A stretch of DNA of 64,000 nt. It comes from JAEINY01 sp942490535. GTDB taxonomy: Bacteria; Bacteroidota; Bacteroidia; Bacteroidales; Marinilabiliaceae. This document shows positions 46,093-54,669 of this stretch, piece after piece; the stretch's first letter is position 1; the number at the start of each line of letters is the position of its first letter. Made by a program: the position numbers and the translations under genes. The notes below the pieces were generated by a model. It was given only the letters and a program-made list of their open reading frames with translations. It made no database searches and was not told the origin of the DNA. The stretch is from NCBI GenBank assembly GCA_942490535.1, contig CALNXQ010000004.1, positions 124,001 through 188,000 on the forward strand. Reading direction: 5' to 3'.

Positions 46093-48324
46093 CTAAATTT
46101 CTTTTTTCTCTTTGGAATTCACAAACAAGATATCACCTACCTGGTCGAAGCCACAAAAAGTATCGGTTCCGGAGTATTTTAATTGTTCTTCACGAAAACC
46201 AACAATGGTTAACCCGGCATCGGCTGAGTATTGATTGACCAGTGATTTAACCCCAACATCTTCTTTGACAGGCAATATTTCAATATTTGATAAGGTAATG
46301 GGCAACCGTCCGGTCTGGACCAGATCTCCAAGGTCCTGGCGGGTTTGTTCAATCTGATTCTCCTGGCAAACACTGAAAATTTTAATGTGTCCTTTTTTCC
46401 ATTCAGGATGGGAAAGGATAATGTAACCCAGTAAAATCATCAGATTCGCATTCATGTAATCAATCGCCCGAATCCAAACGTGAATGCCATTTCTAAAATG
46501 AATCGTTTTGGGCGTTTGGCTAAATACACATACATCATAATCACCAGCCCTTGTTAATTTGATGTTGTCAACGATGCGGTCGAGCTCCTCTGGTTGCTGT
46601 TTGTCGTATTCGAAAATGATCATGTTGTTTTCCATCCCTGAAATACTTGGCGATTGAATGGTTTGGGCAATGGCCGTGGTATAAGATGGCGATATCATGG
46701 TGTCGATGTACAAGGAGTTATTGGTCTCCTTGTGATGCTGGATTAGATTATTTAGTTCGTCTTTCGCTTCGAGATAGGATTGACGGCTAAAGTATCCTTC
46801 CATAAAATGAAAATAGGTCCCAAAACCATGTTTATAGGAGATCCATTTCATCAAACTGAAGATTTTATCCCGATGAAAGGAATTGGCAGATAAGCACAGC
46901 GCGGCTGGACGCCATTCTGATTTTTCCTTTTTGTCGGCATTTCGTTGCATGTAAACTTGTAAATTTCGGTTCAGTTGAAAGATGGCTTCCTTAAAAATGG
47001 CCTCGAAGCCTTTTCGGTCTTTATGGTAATGATCAATGTAAATATATACTAGAATGATAAATCCATAAGCCAGAATAGTGTATAATGCATTAATCTGAAA
47101 CATCATCCAGATGGACAGGATAAAGCCGGCCAGACTAATGTACCATTTGGATCTGAACCGGGGTCGATAGGAGGGAGCTGACCCGAAGTGATTTAAAAAT
47201 GAAATGAGGCACAACGAACCGTAGGTAATCATAAAAAACATGGAGATGATTTCTGCTACGAAATTGACATTACCCATGGCCACAAATACAAAGGCTATCA
47301 GAATCGCAATAATTGTCGCATTTACCGGTTCTTTGGTTCTGCCTTTCCCATTGGCTAAAAATGAATTAATGGGTTTAGACGGAAACGAGCGATCAACGGC
47401 CAATGCCTGTAATGTGCGGGGTGCTACCAAAATGGAACCTAAGGCAGAGGAAAGGGTTGAAGCGGCCAGTCCCAGGGGTATGAGAATAAATCCGCCGATG
47501 GCCACATTTTTCATGATGAGCTGGGTGGATAGCATATCTTCTTGCGTGGCTGATACCGATAGTTTCCAAACAACCGCCAGATAAACCAACATGCCGCCTA
47601 ATGTAGCCCATAAGGTGCCTCGAGGGATGCTTTTTCCGGGATTTCGTAAGTCGCCACTGAGCCCCACTCCAGCTGTCATTCCGGTGAAAGCCGGAAAACA
47701 AATGGCAAAAACAGTAAAGAATTGTTCCCGGTTGAAAAATCCAAGGTTGCTGGAGCCAATTGCCGCTCTTTCTGCTTCGGAGGGCCCTCCCAGAAAAAAT
47801 ACCACGAGAGAAATGATGAGAATCACGACGACCATATAAAGCGCTTTTACGCCCATGTTAGCTCCTTTTTTCAGGATCAGAAAAGCCAGGCCAGCCATCA
47901 TGGGTAAGCTAATGATCTGACGGGGCAGCTCGTACCCCCGGGTTTGACTCCACCATTCAAAAAAAGGTTCAAATGTTTCCGTGAAAGCGATCACGTAAAA
48001 GGCCACACTAATGGCTTGGGAAAAGAATAGGGCAATTCCAATGGTAGCCCCAATATTCAATCCAAAAGAGCGGGAAATAATAAAGTATTCACCACCTCCT
48101 TCAACGCGCGTATTGGTTGATATTTCACTAATGGCTAAAGCTGTGGGGATGGTAATAAGATGGCCCAATATTATAATGAGAAGACCGCCAAAGAATCCGG
48201 TTGTTCCTACTGCATATCCAAATCGTAAAAATAAAATGGCCCCGAGTATGGTCGAGATAGCCGTGAAAAAAACAGGAGCCGTCCCAAATCCTGATTTAGT
48301 CGTATTTTCTGAACGCTTTCCCAT
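46093..48324 (-). CDS. SLC12-type amino acid/cation-chloride transporter
   Basis: A 743-aa protein. The first 440 residues form about 12 membrane helices of the APC fold, with TILGAILFLRFGYAVG in helix 1 (the unwound substrate region), EGGGEYFIISRSFG and GVGLSGDLRNPGKSIPRGT, all features of cation-chloride cotransporters. The remaining ~300 residues are a soluble C-terminal domain resembling the SLC12 regulatory tail. The substrate is inferred. ATG 48324 was chosen over a TTG 9 bp upstream. A -7 element (TACTTTTG, 48357-48364 minus) precedes it. Confidence 0.88.
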   Translation of the reverse strand: MGKRSENTTKSGFGTAPVFFTAISTILGAILFLRFGYAVGTTGFFGGLLIIILGHLITIPTALAISEISTNTRVEGGGEYFIISRSFGLNIGATIGIALFFSQAISVAFYVIAFTETFEPFFEWWSQTRGYELPRQIISLPMMAGLAFLILKKGANMGVKALYMVVVILIISLVVFFLGGPSEAERAAIGSSNLGFFNREQFFTVFAICFPAFTGMTAGVGLSGDLRNPGKSIPRGTLWATLGGMLVYLAVVWKLSVSATQEDMLSTQLIMKNVAIGGFILIPLGLAASTLSSALGSILVAPRTLQALAVDRSFPSKPINSFLANGKGRTKEPVNATIIAILIAFVFVAMGNVNFVAEIISMFFMITYGSLCLISFLNHFGSAPSYRPRFRSKWYISLAGFILSIWMMFQINALYTILAYGFIILVYIYIDHYHKDRKGFEAIFKEAIFQLNRNLQVYMQRNADKKEKSEWRPAALCLSANSFHRDKIFSLMKWISYKHGFGTYFHFMEGYFSRQSYLEAKDELNNLIQHHKETNNSLYIDTMISPSYTTAIAQTIQSPSISGMENNMIIFEYDKQQPEELDRIVDNIKLTRAGDYDVCVFSQTPKTIHFRNGIHVWIRAIDYMNANLMILLGYIILSHPEWKKGHIKIFSVCQENQIEQTRQDLGDLVQTGRLPITLSNIEILPVKEDVGVKSLVNQYSADAGLTIVGFREEQLKYSGTDTFCGFDQVGDILFVNSKEKKEI

Positions 48325-48356
48325 GAAGTACAATTGCTAGATTGGAATCAAAATTA

Positions 48357-48364
48357 CAAAAGTA
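48357..48364 (-). promoter_or_regulatory. -7 element of the SLC12-type transporter gene
   Basis: TACTTTTG on the minus strand, 33 bp before the ATG. Confidence 0.5.
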
Positions 48365-48479
48365 TAATTTATACTAGTCATAAGACGAAAAAACCATGCC
48401 ATTCTGATAGGTGGTGGCGAAAAATTCAGAAATATCAAACATTGGATGACATATGCCTGGTAAGATTAATATGGGAGCA

Positions 48480-48560
48480 TCTATTAAAAAAGGACCTCTG
48501 CAGCTAATATAGGGTAGGTATTAGACTGCAGAGGGGGAAAATGTTGAATAGTGTAGGGAG
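48480..48560 (-). repeat. Hairpin element, copy 1 (terminator-like)
   Basis: CCTCTGCAG (48495-48503) pairs with CTGCAGAGG (48526-48534). On the minus strand the stem is followed by TCCTTTTTTAATAG, i.e. a U run, and preceded by CTACACTATTCAACAT. Confidence 0.65.
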
Positions 48561-48731
48561 TGGAAGATTTGAACGAAGTAAAAGGGACCGTTGCCCTTTT
48601 TCATCTCCACCTTACCCGTTAATTGCAGAAAGGTGGAATCGTAACACCATATTTTATAATTTTTTTTGAAAAATTTTGTGTTGTAACCTTAAGTGATACA
48701 TATACAGTGTTATATGTGAAGTGTCTTTGTT

Positions 48732-48805
48732 AAAAAATAACCTCTGCAGCTTTTCGAAGGAAATGCACTGCAGAGGTTAAGAGTTGAATAGTGTTGGGTG
48801 TTTGG
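48732..48805 (-). repeat. Hairpin element, copy 2 (terminator-like)
   Basis: AACCTCTGCAG (48739-48749) pairs with CTGCAGAGGTT (48768-48778). On the minus strand it is followed by ATTTTTTAAC and preceded by CCAACACTATTCAACTC, matching copy 1. It may end the transcript of the TPR gene 260 bp upstream or of a small RNA. Confidence 0.65.
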
Positions 48806-49039
48806 AGAATTGTCCGTTTCAGTTCCCCTGTTTTAATTGTGGTGATGGTACTTATGCCATCATTTGTTCATACTATTAGCCATCCAAAGAGTTGATACGT
48901 GTTGATGAAATACTCTAAAATTGCGATAAGCGTGCTAAAAAGAGTGACGAATAAATAATTGAAACATGATATCTATCATGATTTAATGCTATTCATGCGA
49001 TGTTTTAAGAAGTGAACCTATATCTTTCGAACAGTTTTT

Positions 49040-50335
49040 TTATTGTATCTTGGATGAATCCTGTCCTTGTTTGAAAAAGGCATCTTCATCCAATTCGCGC
49101 AATCTGTTTTCAACCACTTTTTTTAGTTGGATAGCATATAATTCATTGCCTTTTTTAGGATCCAGGTCTTTGGGAGTGTGGTGCAAGAATTTCTGGTAGA
49201 GCTCCCGGGCCTTGTTTAAGTCATTTAAGTTATGATCGTAGATAGTGGCCTGATGATATATGTACTGTGTTGAAAATGGAGCATGTTTGTATGCTTTTTG
49301 GTAATAATCCAGAGCAACCTGGTATTCACCAGTATCATAATGAATCATAGCTAATTTATTATAGACTTTTTCCATGGTGGAGGGAGAGGGTGAGATAAGG
49401 TCAATGGCTCTTAATAAATAGGGAATGCCGCGATGAGGTGAATTGGATTGACCCAAGGAAGATCCCAGAAAGAAATTGACTTCAGGACCTTCCGTATTAT
49501 AATCCATGGCGGCATACAAATAGTTGATCGCTTTTTCGTAATTTTCCATTCTATAATAAGTAATACCCAGGTGTTTCTTGGTTATGAAGGAACTGTCGCC
49601 TTGCGTCTCAAGACGTTTAAATAAAAGAAGGGTATTTGCATGAGCACCGGCCTCAAAATTAGCGAGGCCTCCAAGCAATAAAAAGCGACGATGATGAGGG
49701 TTTTTATCTAAAAAAATTGTGCACAATTCATTACATTCCGGATATCTTTTTTTGCTGTAGAGGTACCTTCCTAGTTTTAGTGCAATGGATTGATTATCGG
49801 GGTATTGTTTTAAAATGCGTTGGTAGGTAGCGATGGCTTTTTCGGTGCTGTCTGTTTTCTGATATAGTTCAGCCAGTTGTCGGTTAACTTCAAAGTTCGT
49901 GGTGTCTTGGCTTTCATAGGTCAATAAATGCCGAAGTGCGTTTTGTTGGTCATCCTGAAAATCTAAAATCTCGACCAATCGAATGAGATTAGTTACATTT
50001 TTTTCTTCTGCCTGGAGGATGTATTTGCAAAGTGGTTGAGCCGCTGAATACTGACCAGTACTGAAATAAGTAGCTGAGAGTAATTTTTTTTCAGCTAAAG
50101 AATGATTCACCGAATCCTTTAGCAATAGGTCAATGGTTTTATTTGGCATTCCATTTTGTTTGTAGGCCAGCGCCAGAATGAATCTTTCTTGCTTAGCAAG
50201 AGGAGTTGATTGTGTAGATAGTTGATGGATGATTTGGAGGTAGTTTTCTTCGGCAAGTAATTGATGAAGGGGTGTTTGGGCGAATGATGTAATGCAAAGC
50301 AGGATAAGACCAGTAAGGAGTGCTAATTTTTTCAT
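49040..50335 (-). CDS. Exported TPR-repeat protein
   Basis: A 431-aa protein with a signal peptide (KKLALLTGLILLCITSFAQ) and then consecutive tetratricopeptide repeats to about residue 400. Examples are STEKAIATYQRILKQYPDNQSIALKLGRYLY, KKHLGITYYRMENYEKAINYLYAAM and YNKLAMIHYDTGEYQVALDYYQKAYKHAP. TPRs form a protein-binding scaffold. It would sit in the periplasm, or be attached to the envelope through partners. Its specific role is unknown. It stands between long intergenic DNA and the mazG terminator, so it is probably monocistronic. Confidence 0.88.
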   Translation of the reverse strand: MKKLALLTGLILLCITSFAQTPLHQLLAEENYLQIIHQLSTQSTPLAKQERFILALAYKQNGMPNKTIDLLLKDSVNHSLAEKKLLSATYFSTGQYSAAQPLCKYILQAEEKNVTNLIRLVEILDFQDDQQNALRHLLTYESQDTTNFEVNRQLAELYQKTDSTEKAIATYQRILKQYPDNQSIALKLGRYLYSKKRYPECNELCTIFLDKNPHHRRFLLLGGLANFEAGAHANTLLLFKRLETQGDSSFITKKHLGITYYRMENYEKAINYLYAAMDYNTEGPEVNFFLGSSLGQSNSPHRGIPYLLRAIDLISPSPSTMEKVYNKLAMIHYDTGEYQVALDYYQKAYKHAPFSTQYIYHQATIYDHNLNDLNKARELYQKFLHHTPKDLDPKKGNELYAIQLKKVVENRLRELDEDAFFKQGQDSSKIQ

Positions 50336-50485
50336 TTTTCTAGGGTGAGGATCAACAATAAAAAGACGTACTTCTTCAAAGTAATCTTTTGTTAGCTATT
50401 GCAATCTAAACAAAATAACCTAATTAAGTAATTATTACCCTGTTAAATAGTGTTAATGTGAAAGTTGGAATGAATTCATAAAAAA

Positions 50486-50515
50486 AAGCTTCAAATGATG
50501 ATGCATTTGAAGCTT
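50486..50515 (-). terminator. Terminator of the SAM hydroxide adenosyltransferase-mazG unit
   Basis: A perfect 12-bp stem, AAGCTTCAAATG (50486-50497) with CATTTGAAGCTT (50504-50515). On the minus strand a T run follows (A run at 50480-50487). Confidence 0.9.
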
Positions 50516-50569
50516 AGTGCTATTGATCCTGTGATTGTAGTAATTTCAGGACCCTCATCCTGCCATTGA

Positions 50570-51358
50570 CTATTCCAATTTTTTGGCTTCTTCCCAGATT
50601 TCATCCATTTCGGCTAACGACATGGATTTGAGATCACGTCCTTGTTTAATGGTTTTTTCTTCCAGGTAATTAAAGCGATGAATGAATTTTCGATTGGTTC
50701 GCTCCAGCGCATTTTCCGGATTGACATCGTATAGACGGGCCGCATTGATTAATGAAAAGAAGAGGTCTCCAAATTCAGCTTCAATTTTATCTTTATCGGC
50801 CTTTTGGATTTCCACTTTTAATTCCTCCAGTTCTTCGTGTACTTTTTCCCAAACTTGTTCTTTATGCTCCCAGTCAAAGCCAACGCCACGTGCTTTATCC
50901 TGAATGCGATTGGCCTTTACCAAGGCCGGCAATGACATAGGGACGCCTTCAAGCACCGATTTGTTGCCATCTTTTTCTTTAAGTTTGAGTTGTTCCCAGT
51001 TTTCTTCCACTTGTCTGGCATCGCTAACTTCAACATCGCCAAAGATATGAGGGTGGCGATAAATCAGCTTTTCATTGAGTGAATCTATAACATCTGCCAT
51101 CGAAAAATCGTTGGTTTCCGATCCTATCTTAGCATAAAAAACAATGTGCAATAAAAGATCACCCAACTCCTTTTTGATAAGGTTAGGGTCTTTTTTTATA
51201 ATAGCATCCGCCAGTTCAAAAGTTTCTTCAATGGTGAGTGTGCGAAGTGTATCATTGGTTTGCTTTTTGTCCCAAGGGCATTTTTTCCGGAGCTCATCCA
51301 TGATGCCCAGTAATTCATTAAAGGCTGTGAGTGTTTTTTCGTGTTGTGTATGATTCAT
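50570..51358 (-). CDS. mazG: Nucleoside triphosphate pyrophosphohydrolase MazG
   Basis: A 262-aa house-cleaning enzyme that hydrolyses (d)NTPs to monophosphates and pyrophosphate. The N-terminal catalytic domain has CPWDKKQTNDTLRTLTIEET with the metal-binding EExxE/D pattern (EETFELADAI) and KKELGDLLLHIVFYA. A second MazG-like half contains EAEFGDLFFSLINAARL. ATG 51358 was chosen over a TTG 18 bp upstream. It starts 26 bp after the SAM hydroxide adenosyltransferase stop, and a strong terminator ends the transcript. Confidence 0.95.
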   Translation of the reverse strand: MNHTQHEKTLTAFNELLGIMDELRKKCPWDKKQTNDTLRTLTIEETFELADAIIKKDPNLIKKELGDLLLHIVFYAKIGSETNDFSMADVIDSLNEKLIYRHPHIFGDVEVSDARQVEENWEQLKLKEKDGNKSVLEGVPMSLPALVKANRIQDKARGVGFDWEHKEQVWEKVHEELEELKVEIQKADKDKIEAEFGDLFFSLINAARLYDVNPENALERTNRKFIHRFNYLEEKTIKQGRDLKSMSLAEMDEIWEEAKKLE

Positions 51359-51384
51359 ATTAAGTAGTGTATTCAAGGATGTTC

Positions 51385-52170
51385 TTAAACGGTTTCGATG
51401 GTGTTGATAAAGCGAACTCTTACTTCACTGTTGGTATTTAAGTTTAATAATTCAGCCACGTTTCCATGGGAGATGGCAATTTCCAGATGGCCTTGCGCAT
51501 TAAACAAAGCGAGGAGTTCTCCCATGCGATGGGGTTCGTAATTGGTGTGGATACGGGTTATTTTATTAAAATTACTTTGTACATACAATTCAAATTGCCG
51601 CCCTTTGCAGACTGTATCAAACCATTCTTTTGTGATGTTGGTGATGGCGTTGCCGTAGGGATCAATATGGATGATATTGCCCAGGATTTGGTTACGTTGT
51701 AAAATTGGCTGCACGTTGCGTAATTGTATATAATCGGTAGTGGAGCGGGTCCAGTGTTCCAGAGGTTCTTTTATGCCCGCTTTCAGGATGGCATTAAGCA
51801 TTGGTGTTAACCAATGGTTTTCATGAGGTTGGGGGGAGTATTCGTAGGCACTAACACTAATGTGGTCATCTGAAAGTAATGAAATAAGCCCCGTGTTCCA
51901 GGTGATAACCAATTGAGTGCCAATGGTGGCAATCAGTACTTTCGTAAAGTCAGCAGGCATTCCTACAAACACGGCATGTATGGTACCTTCGGGAAAATAG
52001 GCCAGTGAATGTTCTAAAATGTATCCGGCTCGTGCGATCTGATGTGCTTTTACCGGGGGGGAAAGGGAGACAATATGGGCGGCTGGTAAGCCAGAGTAAA
52101 TGCTACCCATTACTTGTGGTAAGTAGGTGTTGGATGATTCCCAGTCGGTTAATAATGTAATCAGGGGCAT
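51385..52170 (-). CDS. SAM hydroxide adenosyltransferase (DUF62)
   Basis: A 261-aa enzyme of the fluorinase-like family, which cleaves S-adenosylmethionine to adenosine and methionine using hydroxide. The N-terminal ITLLTDWESSNTYLPQVMGSIY carries the characteristic Asp in LTDW (LTDFG in most members). GTIHAVFVGMPADFTK and VITWNTGLISLL follow, and IIHIDPYGNAITNI is the C-terminal domain signature. ATG 52170 was chosen because it puts the Asp near the N-terminus. It is transcribed with mazG and divergently from phoH. Confidence 0.88.
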   Translation of the reverse strand: MPLITLLTDWESSNTYLPQVMGSIYSGLPAAHIVSLSPPVKAHQIARAGYILEHSLAYFPEGTIHAVFVGMPADFTKVLIATIGTQLVITWNTGLISLLSDDHISVSAYEYSPQPHENHWLTPMLNAILKAGIKEPLEHWTRSTTDYIQLRNVQPILQRNQILGNIIHIDPYGNAITNITKEWFDTVCKGRQFELYVQSNFNKITRIHTNYEPHRMGELLALFNAQGHLEIAISHGNVAELLNLNTNSEVRVRFINTIETV

Positions 52171-52278
52171 AGGTTTAATGTTTATTATAGCTGGATTCAA
52201 AAGGTAAAAGGTCTCGCTCAAATATGCAAAAAATGTTGTTTCTTTGTGACAGGCAAAAATAGGCATTATTACCGTTTT

Positions 52279-53211
52279 ATGATAGAAAAGTTGATCTACC
52301 TGGAATCGGTTGATTTGGTAGAGTTTTTGGGTGTGAAAAATACAAAGTTGGAACTCATCAAAAATCGGTTTCCCAAGTTAAATATTTTGGGGCGTGGTAA
52401 TTGGTTGAAAGCGATGGGGGATGCTGAGGAGATGGTGGAATTTGAAGAGAAAATAAACCAGCTTCTGGAGCATTATAATGAATACAATGTATTAACCGAA
52501 AAGTCATTGAACGAAATTTTGGCCGGTCATGCCTTATCGACCCCCAAGCCTGAGGGCGATGCCATTTTATTTGGCACCAGTGGAAAACCCATAAAAGCAC
52601 GAACTGAAAATCAGGGCAAGCTGGTAACAGCTTTCAAACACAATGATTTATTGTTTGCCGTGGGACCAGCTGGTTCCGGTAAAACCTATGTAGCTATTGC
52701 ATTGGCCGTATCGGCACTTAAGAACCGGCAAGTTCGACGGATTATTTTAAGTCGGCCGGCTGTAGAAGCCGGTGAGAAACTGGGTTTCCTGCCAGGCGAT
52801 ATGAAAGAAAAAATTGATCCTTATTTGCAGCCATTATATGATGCTTTGCAGGATATGATTCCGGCTGTGAAACTGAAGGAATTCATGGAGAACGGAACCA
52901 TTCAGATTGCTCCATTGGCTTTTATGCGGGGACGTACCTTGAATGATGCCTGTGTCATCTTGGATGAAGCACAAAATACGACCACCAATCAGTTGAAGAT
53001 GTTTTTGACGCGCATGGGCACCCATGCCAAATTCATTGTGACCGGTGATGTGACGCAGATTGATTTACCGAATCCGCAGAATTCGGGGTTGGTACAAGCC
53101 ATGCGTATTTTAAAGGGGATTAAAAGCATTGAACGGATCAATTTTACAGTGAAGGATATTGTGCGTCACCGATTGGTGCAGGATATTGTTGAAGCTTATG
53201 AAAAAGAATGA
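52279..53211 (+). CDS. phoH: PhoH-family ATPase
   Basis: A 310-aa cytosolic NTPase. The N-terminal KH-like/PhoH leader (about 1-100) contains GVKNTKLELIKNRFPKLNILGRGN. The P-loop is GPAGSGKTYVAIALAV (about 128-143). RRIILSRPAVEAGEKLGFLPGD, VILDEAQNTTTNQLKMFLTR (Walker B) and VTGDVTQIDLP follow. PhoH proteins are linked with RNA metabolism, often near ybeY; that gene is not seen here. ATG 52279 was chosen over the frame start at 52246 by comparison with family N-termini. Confidence 0.93.
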   Translation: MIEKLIYLESVDLVEFLGVKNTKLELIKNRFPKLNILGRGNWLKAMGDAEEMVEFEEKINQLLEHYNEYNVLTEKSLNEILAGHALSTPKPEGDAILFGTSGKPIKARTENQGKLVTAFKHNDLLFAVGPAGSGKTYVAIALAVSALKNRQVRRIILSRPAVEAGEKLGFLPGDMKEKIDPYLQPLYDALQDMIPAVKLKEFMENGTIQIAPLAFMRGRTLNDACVILDEAQNTTTNQLKMFLTRMGTHAKFIVTGDVTQIDLPNPQNSGLVQAMRILKGIKSIERINFTVKDIVRHRLVQDIVEAYEKE

Positions 53212-53294
53212 TAATCATCCTTTTGGGATTCTGGCTTTTTTTGCATTTTTGAACGAATTTTGTGAGCAAATTCTAATAAATCAATAATATAATC

Positions 53295-54245
53295 ATGAGT
53301 AAAGCGATTGTTCGAACTGACTATCAGTTCCCCGGTCAAAAAAGTGTTTACAAAGGAAAAGTTCGTGATGTCTACAACATCAACGATGATTATTTAGTGA
53401 TGGTGGTGTCTGATCGCATCTCCGCCTTTGACGTGGTTTTACCAAAAGGTATTCCATACAAAGGCCAGGTGTTGAATCAGATTGCAGAAAAATTTCTGAA
53501 TGCCACTGCTGACATTGTTCCGAACTGGAAAATTGCCACTCCCGATCCAAACGTAACAGTAGGTTTGATGTGCGAAACTTACCCCGTGGAGATGATTGTA
53601 CGCGGTTACCTGACGGGTAGTTCCTGGCGTTTGTACAAAGAGGGTGGGCGTGACATTTGCGGCGTTGCCCTTCCGGATGGATTGAAAGAACATCAGGCCT
53701 TCCCAGAACCAATTTTAACACCAACGACGAAAGCGGAACTGGGAGCACACGATGAAAACATCACCCGTGAGGAGATTTTGAAGCAAGGTTTGGTTTCTGA
53801 AGAAGAGTACGTAGAATTGGAACGGATCTCATTGGAGTTATTCAAGCGTGGTAGCGAAATGGCTAAAGAAATGGGTTTGATCCTGGTGGATACCAAGTAT
53901 GAGTTCGGTAAAAAAGATGGTAAAATCTATTTAATTGATGAGATTCATACGCCCGATTCATCCCGTTATTTTTATGCTGATGGTTACCAGGAACGTTTTG
54001 AAAAAGGTGAAAACCAAAAGCAACTGTCCAAAGAATTCGTACGTGAGTGGTTGATGGAAAACAATTTCCAGGGACGTGAAGGCGACCAATTACCTGAAAT
54101 GACAGACGATTTTGTAAATCAGGTATCGGAGCGCTACATTGAATTGTACGAAAGTATTACTGGTGACAAATTTGTAAAAGGTGATGTATCTGAAGTAACA
54201 GCCCGTATTGAAAAGAATGTAACAGCCTTCTTGCAATCGTTGTAA
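53295..54245 (+). CDS. purC: Phosphoribosylaminoimidazole-succinocarboxamide synthase
   Basis: A 316-aa purine biosynthesis enzyme joining CAIR and aspartate with ATP. Family features are VYKGKVRDVYNI near the N-terminus (nucleotide-binding loop), RISAFDVVLPKGIPYKGQVL, EMIVRGYLTGSSWR, LVDTKYEFGKKDGKIYLIDE (the metal/ATP-site segment) and DSSRYF. The length matches the longer bacterial/yeast-type enzyme with a C-terminal extension, rather than the 237-aa E. coli form. It is 83 bp downstream of phoH and has its own terminator. Confidence 0.96.
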   Translation: MSKAIVRTDYQFPGQKSVYKGKVRDVYNINDDYLVMVVSDRISAFDVVLPKGIPYKGQVLNQIAEKFLNATADIVPNWKIATPDPNVTVGLMCETYPVEMIVRGYLTGSSWRLYKEGGRDICGVALPDGLKEHQAFPEPILTPTTKAELGAHDENITREEILKQGLVSEEEYVELERISLELFKRGSEMAKEMGLILVDTKYEFGKKDGKIYLIDEIHTPDSSRYFYADGYQERFEKGENQKQLSKEFVREWLMENNFQGREGDQLPEMTDDFVNQVSERYIELYESITGDKFVKGDVSEVTARIEKNVTAFLQSL

Positions 54246-54270
54246 GGCTTATTATTACAAATGTATAGTT

Positions 54271-54316
54271 AAGCGGTTGTTTCTGTTGATCGGAAACAAT
54301 CGCTTTTCATTTTTAT
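54271..54316 (+). terminator. Terminator of purC
   Basis: A 13-bp stem with one wobble, AAGCGGTTGTTTC (54271-54283) with GAAACAATCGCTT (54293-54305), followed by a T-rich tail. Confidence 0.85.
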
Positions 54317-54565
54317 GGAAAAAGGATGTTTAATTGTTAAAAAAAATTAAAACATCATTTTTTTAGTATATGGAATCTCTGATTTAGGGAACCAAATGCT
54401 TCAATCTTCCTATTGTGATTTTTGAATGTAACAACAGTCGATTAAAATTGTAATCAGGAGATTGCAATTTGAAAATGGATGATATCTTCCTCAAAATCAT
54501 TCTACAGGCCAATTAGTATAGAAAAAAAAGGTCAATATCTGCGTTAAATTCCTCAAAAAAGTGAA
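54317..54565. other. AT-rich spacer before the pfl operon
   Basis: About 250 bp, with no gene or hairpin seen before the pflB promoter. Confidence 0.4.
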
Positions 54566-54596
54566 TTGTTTAAATAGCAAAAAGTTCATTTCTTTG
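54566..54596 (+). promoter_or_regulatory. Possible promoter of the pfl operon
   Basis: TTG at 54566-54568, 20 bp, then TTTCTTTG at 54589-54596, one base off TAnnTTTG. It gives a leader of about 65 nt before pflB. Confidence 0.5.
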
Positions 54597-54669
54597 TCAG
54601 CCTGAACAGTAATTGAGTAGGAAACTACTTGACTAAGAAGTGCAAACAAACAACGCTAAAAACGCAAAT

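Larger units (their letters stand above)
48365..49039. other. Long intergenic stretch with a duplicated hairpin element
   Basis: About 675 bp without a protein gene. It holds two copies of a CCTCTGCAG/CTGCAGAGG hairpin with shared flanks (48480-48560 and 48732-48805, listed separately). The rest is AT-rich and unremarkable. Confidence 0.5.
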
